From the NCBI GenBank assembly GCA_900404475.1, contig OUQQ01000335.1, forward strand, positions 1 through 21,348: a stretch of DNA of 21,348 bases, read 5' to 3'. Under the pieces are notes generated by a model, which saw nothing but the letters and a program-made list of their open reading frames with translations, made no database searches and was not told the origin of the DNA. This document shows, in pieces, positions 1 through 8,814 of this stretch. This DNA comes from Spongospora subterranea. Lineage: Eukaryota > Endomyxa > Phytomyxea > Plasmodiophorida > Plasmodiophoridae. The position numbers and the translations under genes are program-made. Every line of letters starts with the position of its first letter. The stretch's first letter is position 1.

Positions 1-52
1 CATTTGTATTTGTGCTTGGCAGGATTTTTAGCAGGGTGTGGGACTCTTAATC

Positions 53-284
53 TATCGACCGGTAGCGTATAGATTAGGACGAAAGACAAAGAAGCGTTTA
101 TTCAGAAGTTATGAAAGTCTGTACGAGTAGCAATAAGGATCAACAGTACTCTAGGATCGTCTCCAGATAGAGACGATCCTAGAGTACTGTTGATCATTAT
201 TGCTATGCTACTCGTACGGACTTTCATAACTTTTAAATAAACGCTTCTTGTCTTTCGTCCTAATCTATTCGCTACCGGTCGATA
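53..284. repeat. Long near-perfect hairpin (inverted repeat, 6-nt loop)
   Basis: The arm at 53-163 is almost fully complementary to 170-284, with a 6-nt loop (cagata) and a few small indels; for example 'ctaggatcgtctc' in the left arm pairs with 'gagacgatcctag' in the right. An outer 13-bp inverted repeat (GTGGGACTCTTAA at 38-50, its complement at 468-480) brackets it. It lies just upstream of the copia gag relic. It could be a foldback element, an inverted duplication of an LTR end, or a small-RNA precursor; nothing in it encodes protein. I see the structure directly; its identity is open. Confidence 0.9.
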
Positions 285-494
285 CGGCAATATCAGCAAT
301 GATTACATACTTCTAGGCACTCTGATACGTTTAGATATTGCTACAGTACTTGTACAAAATGTAACGAATAAACCATTTTATCCACAACTTTGAAACCGAA
401 AAATCTAACTTTGACACTTCCAACTCATCTTCCGCTCTAATCAAATCCCGTCTACCTGTTTGTGAGGTTAAGAGTCCCACCGGCTCCGGAAGCT
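285..494. other. Leader-like region before copia gag, no gene
   Basis: This is AT-rich sequence between the hairpin and the first gag-like ATG at 495. It holds the right half of a 13-bp inverted repeat (468-480). It could be LTR or untranslated leader of the adjacent copia relic, but no second LTR is visible in the window to confirm this. Confidence 0.35.
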
Positions 495-1407
495 ATGGCG
501 AGAGGAAAAGCAGGAATCAACAACAAACGAAGAGGACACCGAGACTAACGGCTCGCCAAACACTCAACCGCAACGAACCAACTAACACAGAAACTCGACC
601 TGCTGAAACAATACCAACGGCCCCCACAGCTGATACCAGAGTTCACAGGAACAAATTGGGGAAAGTAGATACAATATTGGTTTATCGGAATAGAACATAC
701 AATGACGTACCCACCAATCAAGCTCAATCGCTCGAGAAAAGGAAGGACCAATTGGCAAAGCACAGATTTGCCTAAGGTTAAAACAAGCACAATAGAAGTA
801 AGTAGCCGCATGCAAGACAACATGAGAAGTCTGGAAAACACTGAATGGACATTGTCGACGGAACATCAGAGCCAAAGCAGTCAAACCTCTTCATCCAGTT
901 TATCAAAGACGAGGGCACTTCACACATCCGATGAAATTGTATCTCCGCAACCTTATGGACATGTATCAAGACATGAGAGTGTTCGAAATCCAGATTGGCG
1001 AAACAGCCCTTGGACGGACTGCTGGAAGCGTACAAGCGAGCGAAACCTGTCATAAGGGCTACACAGAATGTTACATTCGTCAGACTAACCAACGTCCTTC
1101 TTCCGCAACAGAACGAGACGAGATGAGTACTGCAGGTCTGAACACTAATACCAATGGCGAGACAGACGGTATCAATTCGAACACGGAAATGAGGCGGACA
1201 AAATCCAAATTGAAACGAGGTGGTACGAAATCCAAGAACAGCAACGACAACGGCAATAAATACAACAAAGGCCAGTATTGTACACGCTGTAGACGAACGA
1301 ATGAAGAAAGTTGGCCACTTCATCCACACTTGAAGAAGCAATATTGGAACAACCGTTCTATGAACAACACAACTACGACTGACGAGAAGGAACATGAGTT
1401 TACATGA
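495..1407 (+). pseudogene. Ty1/copia gag relic
   Basis: This is a decayed gag region read in at least two frames. Near 630-650 the translation gives a copia gag signature (LIPEFTGTNWGK) followed directly by a stop. Around 931-1010 another frame gives KLYLRNLMDMYQDMRVFE. From 1279 there is a degenerate zinc knuckle of the copia type (CTRCRRTNEESWPLHPHLK) in which the second half has lost its cysteine. The next open frame starts at 1404 and is protease-like, as expected for copia order. The several frame changes and stops mean it cannot make a Gag protein. Gag normally packages element RNA into cytoplasmic particles. Confidence 0.72.
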
Positions 1408-1864
1408 TTCCACAGTACGTCCACCAGTGTTCTCCATCAAAAAGTGCCTATTTAATCGATAGCTTCGCTAACGTCAGCGTGGTACATGATTTAAACTTAC
1501 TTCTCTTACTTCACATTCACAGGTCATTACAGGACCCGATCATGATCACTTGCAGCAACGGCGAGATATCACCTGCATACAGACAAGGATCACTAAAGAT
1601 ACAATCCCAACCACCAGTTATCATTTGCAATGTATTATATCTCCCTGGCCTTAGCAAGACCTTACTTTCCACGAAATTGTGTACTGATCAAGGCTGAATC
1701 GTCGCCATTGACGACGCTCTTCGTATCAAGAATCAAGATGGAAAGGTTGTCGTAGCGGCGCACACGCGCAACGACCTCCACTACATTGTAAATCACATCG
1801 CATCGTTGGTCAACCACGATTCCCACATGAACACCAGACAAAAACAATCAGGGCATTTGCAATC
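1404..1864 (+). pseudogene. Ty1/copia protease and GAG-pre relic
   Basis: An open frame runs from 1404 to a single TGA at 1695-1697 and continues in the same frame beyond it. It has the copia protease landmarks: a LID-S position where the catalytic D-S/T-G triplet should be (here IDSF, the glycine lost), a CSNGE segment, and the diagnostic VLYLPGLSKTLLS. After the TGA, DDALRIKNQDGKV and RNDLHYIV fit the pre-integrase (GAG-pre) domain. Loss of the active-site glycine plus the stop make it inactive. A diverged inverted copy of part of this region lies at 20215-20365. Confidence 0.8.
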
Positions 1865-2059
1865 GTTTACTCTGATCTCAAAGAGCCATTCCTGGTTTCC
1901 AGCAAGGAAGGATTCAGATACCACATTACATTGAACTGCCTTTACTCCACCTGGACGTGGGTCAGGTTTTTGAAGCACAATAGCGCTGATGAAATTGTGG
2001 AGGCAACGAAACTGTTCATTACCTTATGTACCCATCAAGAGCGTCCAAATATTTATTAG
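1865..2059 (+). pseudogene. Ty1/copia integrase core, N-terminal part
   Basis: This frame is shifted by +1 from the protease frame and ends at a TAG (2057-2059). It reads VYSDLKEPFLVSSKEGFRYH, then YSTWTWVRFLKHNSADE. That is the start of the copia retroviral-type integrase core: the first catalytic Asp (SDL) is present, while the usual second Asp region (D-D-Y-S-R) is replaced by N-C-L-Y-S. Integrase joins element cDNA to chromosomal DNA. The remainder of pol is missing; a MITE-like element begins 47 nt downstream. Confidence 0.82.
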
Positions 2060-2105
2060 AGCCAGGGTCTAATGGTTGTCCACCGCTATGCCAAAAAAGC
2101 CAAAC

Positions 2106-2545
2106 TGTGGTGACACCACTCAGATCAACGACATGAGTCAGGAATCAAGGAACTCGGTTGAGTCCCGATGAGACTGATACTCATTGAAGGTTTTTCTTAT
2201 ATTAACCTATATATAGTTTACACTTCCTCACTACTATATATCGCTCCCAAAAGGACTCTTTACCACAGATAAGAAAAACTTTTGATGAGTATCAGTCTCG
2301 TCGGGACTCAACCGAGTTCCTTGATTCACCACTCAGATGATGACTTTATCTGAGCTCGATTTAGCGGGTCATTTTACTGATGCAGTCGAATTTCGTAGTA
2401 GTATCACATTTTAATGTTTTACGAGTTCTTCTGATATGTGGTAAAGAGTCTAAACTAGATAAGAAAAACTTTTAATGTCTGGTCGGGACTCAACCGAGTT
2501 TTTTGATTCTTGACTCATGTCGTTAATCTGAGTAATGTCACCACA
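2106..2545. mobile_element. MITE-like element with long terminal inverted repeats
   Basis: The ends are TGTGGTGACA (2106-2115) and TGTCACCACA (2536-2545), exact inverted complements. The inverted repeat extends inwards for about 60 nt with few mismatches. A third copy in the right-end orientation sits at about 2283-2329, so 2128-2192 can also pair with the middle, giving a nested foldback. AAC flanks both sides (2103-2105 and 2546-2548), a possible 3-bp target duplication. There is no transposase, so it is a non-autonomous DNA element of about 440 bp. It sits at the broken end of the copia integrase relic. Confidence 0.82.
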
Positions 2546-2897
2546 AACACGCAGGTCTTGATTATCAAAGGCTGATACAATCTTTTGGCATTTTTTTCTA
2601 TTGAATGCCCTTTGCCAAGCGATTGAACAGTTTTTAATCCAAGCTCAGTGCAGTGCAGTCAAGGAATCATGGGACTGTTCGGGCGACATGGGAGGTGAAT
2701 ATGCACTCTCGTGTACACACATGTTGACTCGGCACCGTCGCGACAACGATGGCAGGTTGCCATGCTGGCAGAACTAAAAATACACACATCTGGAGATGAT
2801 TCCAAACAGCATTCGCTCAGAGTATGAAGTTTCGATACTCTATACATATTGAAGTTGGGGATAATATCAATAGATATATTGGATGGTATGGAAAGAG
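2546..2897. other. 3' flank of copy 1, no gene seen
   Basis: This lies between the MITE and the stop codon of copy 1. Unlike copies 3, 5, 6 and 7, no AATAAA or GATAAA signal appears within about 65 nt downstream of the stop. No coding frame or repeat stands out. The array may have been cut here by the element insertions, removing the usual spacer. Confidence 0.5.
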
Positions 2898-3948
2898 TTA
2901 ATATCGCACCATAGCAAACCAGAGACACGCTTGCGAAACGGCGATGTACATCAGACAGTAGGCGAACGCCATGAAGACTTGGCCAACTATTCGAAGACCC
3001 AATATTGGCGTGAGAATCAGGGTCATGGCCACCTTGCAAATGAATAAGGGTAAAATGCACAATACTGGGAAAGCAATCAGCTTTGACTGATGAGAACCTA
3101 TTGAGCAGGGATCTGATCATACAATATACGATTTGTCAAATATCGCTTACTGCTTAGAAACTGAAAAAACCGAGCTGGAACGCCAGCGATTTGAGGAAAA
3201 GTTTGATTGGGCATAACCACTAACTTTGCTAAAGTATAAATGGACATGAAGACGAAGCCCAAGGTCATCAGTAGTAATCCAGAACCTGGCCGGATTTGCA
3301 AAAGGCAAAAGCCAACACCGGTCAGAGGAACAAAGATCCACGGCAACACTGTCACACAACGATAAACTGCTCCAGATCGTGGGCGATGAACGGATCACTA
3401 ACCCTGCCAGAATGGATTAGAGAGCACGATGATGGCGATGATCGAACCATGGAAGTCAACTGAATACGACATGTGTAAAAGGCCCCCCGACCTAATCATT
3501 GGCGTAATTTGACACATACCGGTGAGAGAAATCAAGGCCAAAAACCAGAGTGGGACAGAACTTCCAGGAACTTGAGACTCATCTGAACAAGGCGTGACGA
3601 ACATTGTGTAGAAATGTTGGAGTCCCTACGTTGGATATTTGGTGTGAAGGCGACCGAGCTGGGCACAATGGTTCGGGTACGGGGCGGATCATGGAGCTGA
3701 ATCTGCTGGCCTGAAAACGTTGTCAAAGGTTTGATGAAGACTGGCTCCATATGAGCTCTTTACCTGTACTGACGACAGAATTATGCACTACATCGATTAC
3801 GCGTTCGTTATCGGAACGGTGTTCAGCTGAATAAGGGATCAAATCGTTGATCGACTGTGCGATTCCATGTGATTATACTTATTAGAACAGCATTGGCTGA
3901 TGATGCGGCAATAACGGCTAATAAACCCAAAATCATCCTGGACTGCAT
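2898..3948 (-). CDS. Array copy 1: four-helix membrane protein, unknown family
   Basis: Model: complement join 2898-3097, 3151-3348, 3403-3459, 3520-3582, 3630-3710, 3764-3854, 3889-3948. The total is 750 nt, 249 aa plus stop. Introns are 47-60 nt, all GT-AG (donors GTAAAG, GTAGGG, GTATGT, GTTAGT, GTAAGC), and the frame closes only with all of them. The N-terminus is a hydrophobic signal-like helix; residues about 127-240 hold four hydrophobic helices, the last containing IVGQVFMAFAYCLMYIAV, the family hallmark. A 34-nt GT...AG stretch (3855-3888) inside exon 1 must also be removed, otherwise a stop follows. Intron 3 (60 nt) has no stop, so retention would stay in frame. No disabling change other than the 34-nt question is seen. 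Function unknown; membrane location inferred. Confidence 0.72.
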
Positions 3949-4634
3949 TGGTACGAAGTCAGCTACGGTAATTTCGGGAACTGATATACCAACGCCCAGT
4001 CCACGGGCAACTGGTCAGGAAAACAATGTGCGCCAAACCTTGGGGAACAATGGTACTCCTATTACGCGTATTACGCGGATTGCGCAATGAGTATTTGTTA
4101 CGGGAACAGCGCGAAGTAGAAGTATTGCGTTGACATCGTTGAGGTTATGCGATGCAAATATTGTTGTGAACGTGCGCAAAACAATTTTTCGGCTGTGATG
4201 CTTGAAATTGACGCTGGCAAGCCACCTTGATAACAACTTAATCATCAGTTTTCACCGAAGACGTTGATCTCTCATAAATTCGTGGTCATCAACATACGCC
4301 ATCTCGACCACCTAATCCTCACGGTGAGGGATTAACCTCCCTGTGCCCGATGCGCATCTCTCACACCCAATTATGTTTTCTCTGGGCAATAGCCAACATG
4401 ACCCATACACACATTGGCCGTCTTCAGATCCAGCCTGTTCACAAACTGGTCGCATGAAATCCGGTAGCACCACGATCGCTGCTTGTGCTGGTGGCAGTAC
4501 CAAACCCGAGTCGAAATTGCACACTGATAATTAGTGCTAAGATTCGATCAGAACATCTTCAAATCATAAAGGATCGGTGCTGTATTGAGTTACCCAACCG
4601 AAAGATTGACATGATGTGCAGTGCAGCTCGCAAT
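3949..4634. other. Spacer between copies 1 and 2
   Basis: This is duplicated spacer sequence that recurs between other copies: a block resembling 'ttgttgtgaacgtgcgc' just before a tRNA-Ser relic (4189-4238), then a stretch with 'cctaatcct' and 'ggtgaggg', then a 'gtagcaccacgatcgctgc' block near 4460-4485. A minus-strand frame (4312-4524) is open and Cys-containing here, but the aligned stretches after other copies are not open in that frame, so I do not call a gene. No clear AATAAA follows copy 2; the position is changed to ATACAG. Confidence 0.55.
4189..4238 (-). pseudogene. tRNA-Ser relic 1
   Basis: The plus strand reads 'tcggctgtgatgcttgaa', then 'gacgctggcaagcca', aligning to the 3' half of the intact tRNA-Ser at 18764-18845 (acceptor 3' strand, T arm, variable arm). 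The B box is mutated and the anticodon stem is lost, so it is not a functional tRNA. It lies in the same relative place in its spacer as the other relics. Confidence 0.6.
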
Positions 4635-5571
4635 TCAGCACAGAAACACATTTGCTGAACGGCGCTGGTCTTCAGACAATAGGCGAACGCCACAAACACT
4701 TGTCCAACAGTACGCGAATAGACTTGGCGAGAGTGGAAGGGTAAAGGCCAAGATGAGAATGAACCAATGTGAAACGGACAGTATTGGGAAAAACATCGAT
4801 TTCGACGAATGGGATCCTATTGAGAATAAATAAGAGATGTGATCATGCAATATACAAGTTGTCATCATCACATTCTCAGTAGCAAACGAAAACCACGAGA
4901 TGGACGAACAGGCTCGCAATCAACATTTTCAATTCGCCAAACAACTAAGTACATATGGACAAAACTACGAAAGTCCAGGTCATGAATTTCAATCCGAGAA
5001 CTGGTTGTATTTGTAAAAGACACAACCCAAGGAACATGAGAGAAATCATCACTATCGCTATCGCTATCGCACAAAGAATGAGATCAATTGGAGGAGATGC
5101 GTAATGGAGCGATCACTACCGTCCAATTGTGGTGTATAGAGTAGAATGTTGCCGAAGAGCGCTCGATGGAAGTCACCTGAAAAGGGTAAGGCGGAGTGAG
5201 CAAATCATTTGGCGTAGTTCGGCGACAGAGCTCATGAACAACAACAATCGTGGAGCAAGATTAGCAGGAACGTGGGACTCACCTGAACACGTCGTGACGA
5301 ACTTTGATTTAGAAATGTTAAATTGCGCACGTTGGGCATTAGGTGTGAGGGCAACATCGCTGGGCAATTAGAGCTGGTTTTGTTGACCAGAAAAACCGCC
5401 GTCAAAGGTTTGATGGGCATAAGGCAATTACTTGTACTGGCGCCAGTATATCTAATATATTGGGCACCTGTTCGCCATCCGGACCGGGATCAGGCGAATA
5501 AAGGGAGATGAATTCATCGATCGACGGTTCAATTCCATGTGATTTTACGTATTGATCACGTTGACCTGCAT
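4635..5571 (-). pseudogene. Array copy 2: pseudogene of the four-helix family
   Basis: The exon order is recognisable: exon 6 about 4635-4816, exon 5 4876-5063, exon 4 5120-5176, exons 3-1 to 5571. It carries several independent lesions. The signal helix is deleted, so the ATG at 5569-5571 runs straight into the exon 1 tail. The exon 3 donor GTATGT is deleted. Exon 5 is 188 nt rather than 198 and hits a TAG (CTTAGTTG). The exon 5 donor is GAATGT instead of GTATGT. Exon 6 has a 2-nt deletion in the loop before the last helix. Exon 4 still has 57 nt and an open frame. It is a dead copy. Confidence 0.85.
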
Positions 5572-5993
5572 TTGGTTACGGATTTTACCAGGCTGGGACG
5601 TTTATGAGTCGGGATTCGGGACGTGACAGGCGGAAAATACGGTATTGTGTGAGACGCAACGTTCTGTGTTCTACGGTATCCCGAACATCAATTTCAAGAG
5701 ACACACACTCAAATGTCTTTTCTAGATTATTCGTCTGACTTTTTTTCAATTTGATTCATCCAGCTACATACCTTGCATTTCTGTCCCAATTTTTGCTTAT
5801 TCCTACTTTATACGATTTGATTGCAAATCCATTGCACCATCAATCAACACAGTTACCGCTTTTGATCATCTCCTCATGTGTTATTTCCTAATGTCTCGGA
5901 TATCGGTCTGCCTGGGGCAGAAACTTTGAACGAACGCGGTCGGGTTCCTCGATTTTCTGCAAAATATTGTTGTCAACGTGCGCCAAACAATCA

Positions 5994-6054
5994 GTCGCCT
6001 GGCCGTGGTTCGACCTGATGCTGGCTATGTCAATTTGGCTTCACGTCAAGCTCC
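5994..6054 (-). pseudogene. tRNA-Ser relic 2
   Basis: This aligns with the intact tRNA-Ser(UGA) over its 3' half: 'gtggttcgacc' matches the B box, 'gctggctatgtcaa' the variable arm, and 'cttcacgtcaagctcc' the anticodon and D side. Beyond 'agctcc' the sequence departs from the tRNA and instead matches the other relics. The acceptor 5' strand is missing, so it is not functional. Confidence 0.65.
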
Positions 6055-6369
6055 ATGGAATGAGGAACTCGAGATTTACATCGACCTTCAATGTTATCGA
6101 AACGTTGATATCTCGAATTTGGTGCTCAAACCCTAAAACGCCATCTCGACCAACCTAACCTTCACGTTAAGGGAATATCCTCCCCGTGTCCATGACTAAG
6201 TTAAGCCAAGGCCATAGCCAACATCAAAAAAACAACATGACAAACTGATCTCATGAAAATCCACTACAGCACGACGATGGCTGTTTATGCTTGTGGCAGT
6301 ACCAATCTGCGCTTCGATATTGTGGCGCGGAAATGAACAGATTCTCCTCAACTTATGACGAATCGATGC

Positions 6370-6375
6370 TTTATT
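6370..6375 (-). terminator. Polyadenylation signal of copy 3 (AATAAA)
   Basis: The plus strand reads 'tttatt', that is AATAAA on the coding strand, beginning 14 nt past the stop codon (6389-6391). The same position after other copies carries AATAAA (copy 6, 15147-15152) or GATAAA (copy 5, 11334-11339; copy 7, 16897-16902), followed by similar 'gcaccgattc' sequence. Conservation across copies supports it. Confidence 0.7.
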
Positions 6376-6388
6376 GATTGAGTTGAGG

Positions 6389-7420
6389 TCACAATTGATC
6401 AATCCAGAAACACAATTGCAACACGGCGATGTACAACAGACTAAAGGCGAACGCCACAAATACTTGGCCAACAATACGATAACCCAGTATTGGCGTAAGA
6501 AGCAGGGTAAAGGCCAATTTGAGAATGGCAAAGGGTGAAGCGGCCAATATTGGGAAACCCAACCATTTTGACGGATGGGATCCTATTGAAAATAATAAGA
6601 GATCTAATAATGCAACATACGCTGTTGTCATCATCACTTACTCATTAGCAAACGAAAACCACGAGATGGACGAACACGGTTTTGATGAACATCTTCACGC
6701 CAGATAACGAACTCATTAAAAGTACATATGGACAGTACCACGAAGCTCAAGGCCATGAGTATCAATCCGATAACTGGTTGAATTTGCAAAAGGCAAAAGC
6801 CAAGCGACATAATGGGAATCATTACTATCAATATCGCTGTCACACGAACAATGAGATAAGTTCCATAAATTGAAGGAGATGTGCAATGAACCGATCACTA
6901 ACCCGTCCAACTTGACCTATAGCGCAACATGTTCTCGACCAGCGCACGATGTTGTTCCCCTAAATACGACATGATTAAGGACGAGTGACCAAGTCATGTG
7001 GCGTAATTTGACACATACTGGCGCTAGAGGACAGCAACAAGCGCGGACCAAAATCGGCAGGAACTTGGGACTCATCTGAACAAATCGTGACGAACATTGT
7101 GATAGAAATGCTGGATCCGTACGTTGGGTATCAGGTGCGAGGGCAACCGAGCTGGGCACGATGGCTCGGGCATCTCCTAAAAAATCGCCGACAGAAGTTT
7201 GATGAATATAGTGAGAACCGTTTTAGGTGCAATAATTACTTGTACTGGCAACGGGATTATCCAATACATCTATTAAATGGACCGCCAGGTCATCGGGACG
7301 GGGATCAGTTGAATCGGGGATTACATTATTGATCAACTGTGTGATTTGATTTGCCAGAGCAGCATTGGCTGATAATGCTGCAATAGCGGCGATCAAACCC
7401 AGGATTGCCCTGAACTGCAT
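6389..7420 (-). CDS. Array copy 3: intact four-helix membrane protein, unknown family
   Basis: This is the best copy. Model: complement join 6389-6582, 6642-6836, 6903-6959, 7019-7075, 7123-7176, 7240-7420; 738 nt, 245 aa. All five introns are GT-AG (47-66 nt; donors GTAATT, GTACGG, GTATGT, GTTAGT, GTAAGT). The start MQFRAILGLIAAIAALSANA looks like a signal peptide or first helix (1-20). Residues 21-116 are polar, in small exons. Helices lie at about 118-136, 138-161, 189-212 and 216-241, the last with YRIVGQVFVAFAFSLLYIAV. The loop between helices 2 and 3 is rich in Arg/Lys, suggesting it faces the cytosol. It lacks the 34-nt stretch of the other copies. I do not recognise the family; no CCG motif of tetraspanins is present. 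Confidence 0.82.
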
Positions 7421-7767
7421 TGGATCACGGACTTTGATGACAGTGCCGGATTGTTTTCCGAGTTGTTACTTGGGAACAAGGTCACGGCGTGAAACATCAT
7501 GCTGTGCCGACTACTGCCTAGGCCAAACCCCGCAATATTCCTTGGTCTGACAGTCAGGAACCAGGGGCAGATTCGCACACCCTTGTGGCTTTTCCAGCGT
7601 GTTCATGTCATTGTTTCCAAACCAGTTCATCGATCATATACTTTCCATGTCTAAGACCGTGTTATTTGGGTTTGTCAGACCCTTACGCTGTCGGTGCCAC
7701 CATTAAGTTACCCATCTACCGCATTCGATCATCTCCTCATGCGGTATTTGCCTAAGATCAACATTAC
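7421..7767. other. 5' flank of copy 3, spacer truncated
   Basis: This holds the shared upstream motif 'ttcgatcatctcctcatg' (7724-7741). Just past it (about 7768) the sequence jumps into exon 5 of copy 4, so the tRNA relic, spacer and exon 6 expected between copies 3 and 4 have been deleted. No promoter motif can be named with confidence. Confidence 0.6.
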
Positions 7768-7880
7768 GATTGCGCCAGACAACAACCTCACCTCCCCCCA
7801 GCCTATAAATGAGAACCGGACAACTGGTCGAATTTGCGAAGAACAAATCCAACGAGAATGATAGGAATCTACAAGGTGTG
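7768..7880 (-). pseudogene. Array copy 4, exon 5 fragment
   Basis: 'gcgccagacaac' and then 'gagaaccggacaactggtcg' align with exon 5 of copies 2, 3 and 5 (compare 'ccgagaactggttgaa' at 11780). About 45 nt in the middle of the exon is missing, and exon 6 is absent. The rest of this copy (exons 1-3) lies at 10200-10643, so about 2.3 kb of foreign sequence now splits it. Confidence 0.7.
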
Positions 7881-8060
7881 TAAGGCCAACATTACATTCC
7901 TTTATGTTTTCGAAAGATTCTTTGTGTCATGAATTGTATCAATATCCCGCCTAATACAACTTTGTACGGTTCGTGTTGCCGTCAAGAGTAGTTCTAGATG
8001 AGGATTAATTGGTTGATTAAAATTAGGTATACTCTTTCAGTTCAGGGCACAAACGAATTG
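7881..8060. other. Left part of the insertion in copy 4
   Basis: AT-rich sequence, no gene or repeat identified. It follows the point where similarity to the array ends (about 7880). Confidence 0.4.
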
Positions 8061-8472
8061 TTATAGGTCATCACTTTTAGTTGGGTTTAGCGTATCCAAA
8101 AGGGTCTGTATAAAAGGATTGTTAAATTTGCTATGGCCAGCCCATTTGAATGTTTCGGCATAAAAGATTACATCGATCGGGATTACATTTAATACTTCCT
8201 TCGCCATTTCGGGAAGGACTTTGCTGAGCACATGATATTTGTCATTGGAGAATCTTTGTTTGCAGAAGTCGGCGTCCATGCTCCTTGTTTGGGCCATGAA
8301 TATCAAGGCGTGGGTTTGTCGCTTGATAGCTCGTCTGGCAAAGCTGATTGCCAGGAAGTCTGCTATAACACGTTTTGTGTAGGGTCCGGCTGACTATTAG
8401 ATTGGCAATAGTAAACAGAACTGGTTTTATTAGGTCGCTTGAGATCGGTTCAAGAAAGGATAAAAAGGTCAT
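8061..8472 (-). pseudogene. Unassigned protein-coding fragment inside the copy 4 insertion
   Basis: A minus-strand frame is open from a possible acceptor (CTAATAG, just above 8393) to a TAA at 8061-8063: 110 codons with RVIADFLAISFARRAIKRQ, ALIFMAQTRSMDADFCKQRF and EMAKEVLNVIPIDVIFYAE. Just upstream, another frame (from an ATG at 8470-8472) reads EPISSDLIKPVLFTIANLIV and joins smoothly if one frameshift near 8360 is allowed. The composition is that of a helical soluble protein. It is either a terminal exon or a once-frameshifted gene relic carried in by the insertion. I do not recognise it. No poly-A tract marks it as a processed copy. Confidence 0.45.
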
Positions 8473-8814
8473 TTGAGATTTAAACGCAATTGGACGATAG
8501 TTTCAAGAAAATCATCATGAAAGATCAATCGGGAATAAGATTTCGACCCTGAATTTCCGAGGATTTTTTAAACCAAAATAAAACTGGAGGCCACATCAGG
8601 ATGGGGAGCTTTCACAAATGATTGTGCATTGTTTATAGTTTTGTCCTACCGGGTAGGGTAAACAATTTGCCAACTTGCATAAACAAAATCGATCTGTATT
8701 CGATAACAGGTGAACTGGCCCTCTATTTTTTCCCACAACCAATAGGATTTCATATTCGCCGACGCAAAGACAGAGGAACAATAGGATAACGATTGACTGC
8801 TCTGAGAGCGACGA

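Larger units (their letters stand above)
5572..6388. other. Spacer between copies 2 and 3 with shared upstream block
   Basis: Sequence upstream of copy 2 holds 'cccgaacatcaa' (about 5680) and 'ttgatcatctcctcatg' (5862-5878), both recurring upstream of other copies. The tRNA-Ser relic at 5994-6054 follows, then the common spacer part with 'cagcacgacgatggctg' near 6270. No protein-coding frame here is shared among copies. Confidence 0.6.

Noticed and set aside
778..1440. 220-codon minus-strand ORF opposite copia gag
   Set aside because: It is antisense to a recognised gag relic with zinc-knuckle remains and shows no motif of its own.
2659..3120. 153-codon minus-strand ORF
   Set aside because: It overlaps exon 6 of copy 1 in another frame; the family frame there is conserved in other copies and this one is not.
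4312..4524. Cys-containing 70-codon minus frame as a second gene in each unit
   Set aside because: The same spacer region after other copies is not open in this frame, so it is not a conserved gene.
6716..6910. Minus frames reading through intron 4 of copies 3 and 5 (64-65 codons)
   Set aside because: They enter exon 5 out of the conserved frame; lengths of this interval differ between copies by non-multiples of three, as expected for an intron.
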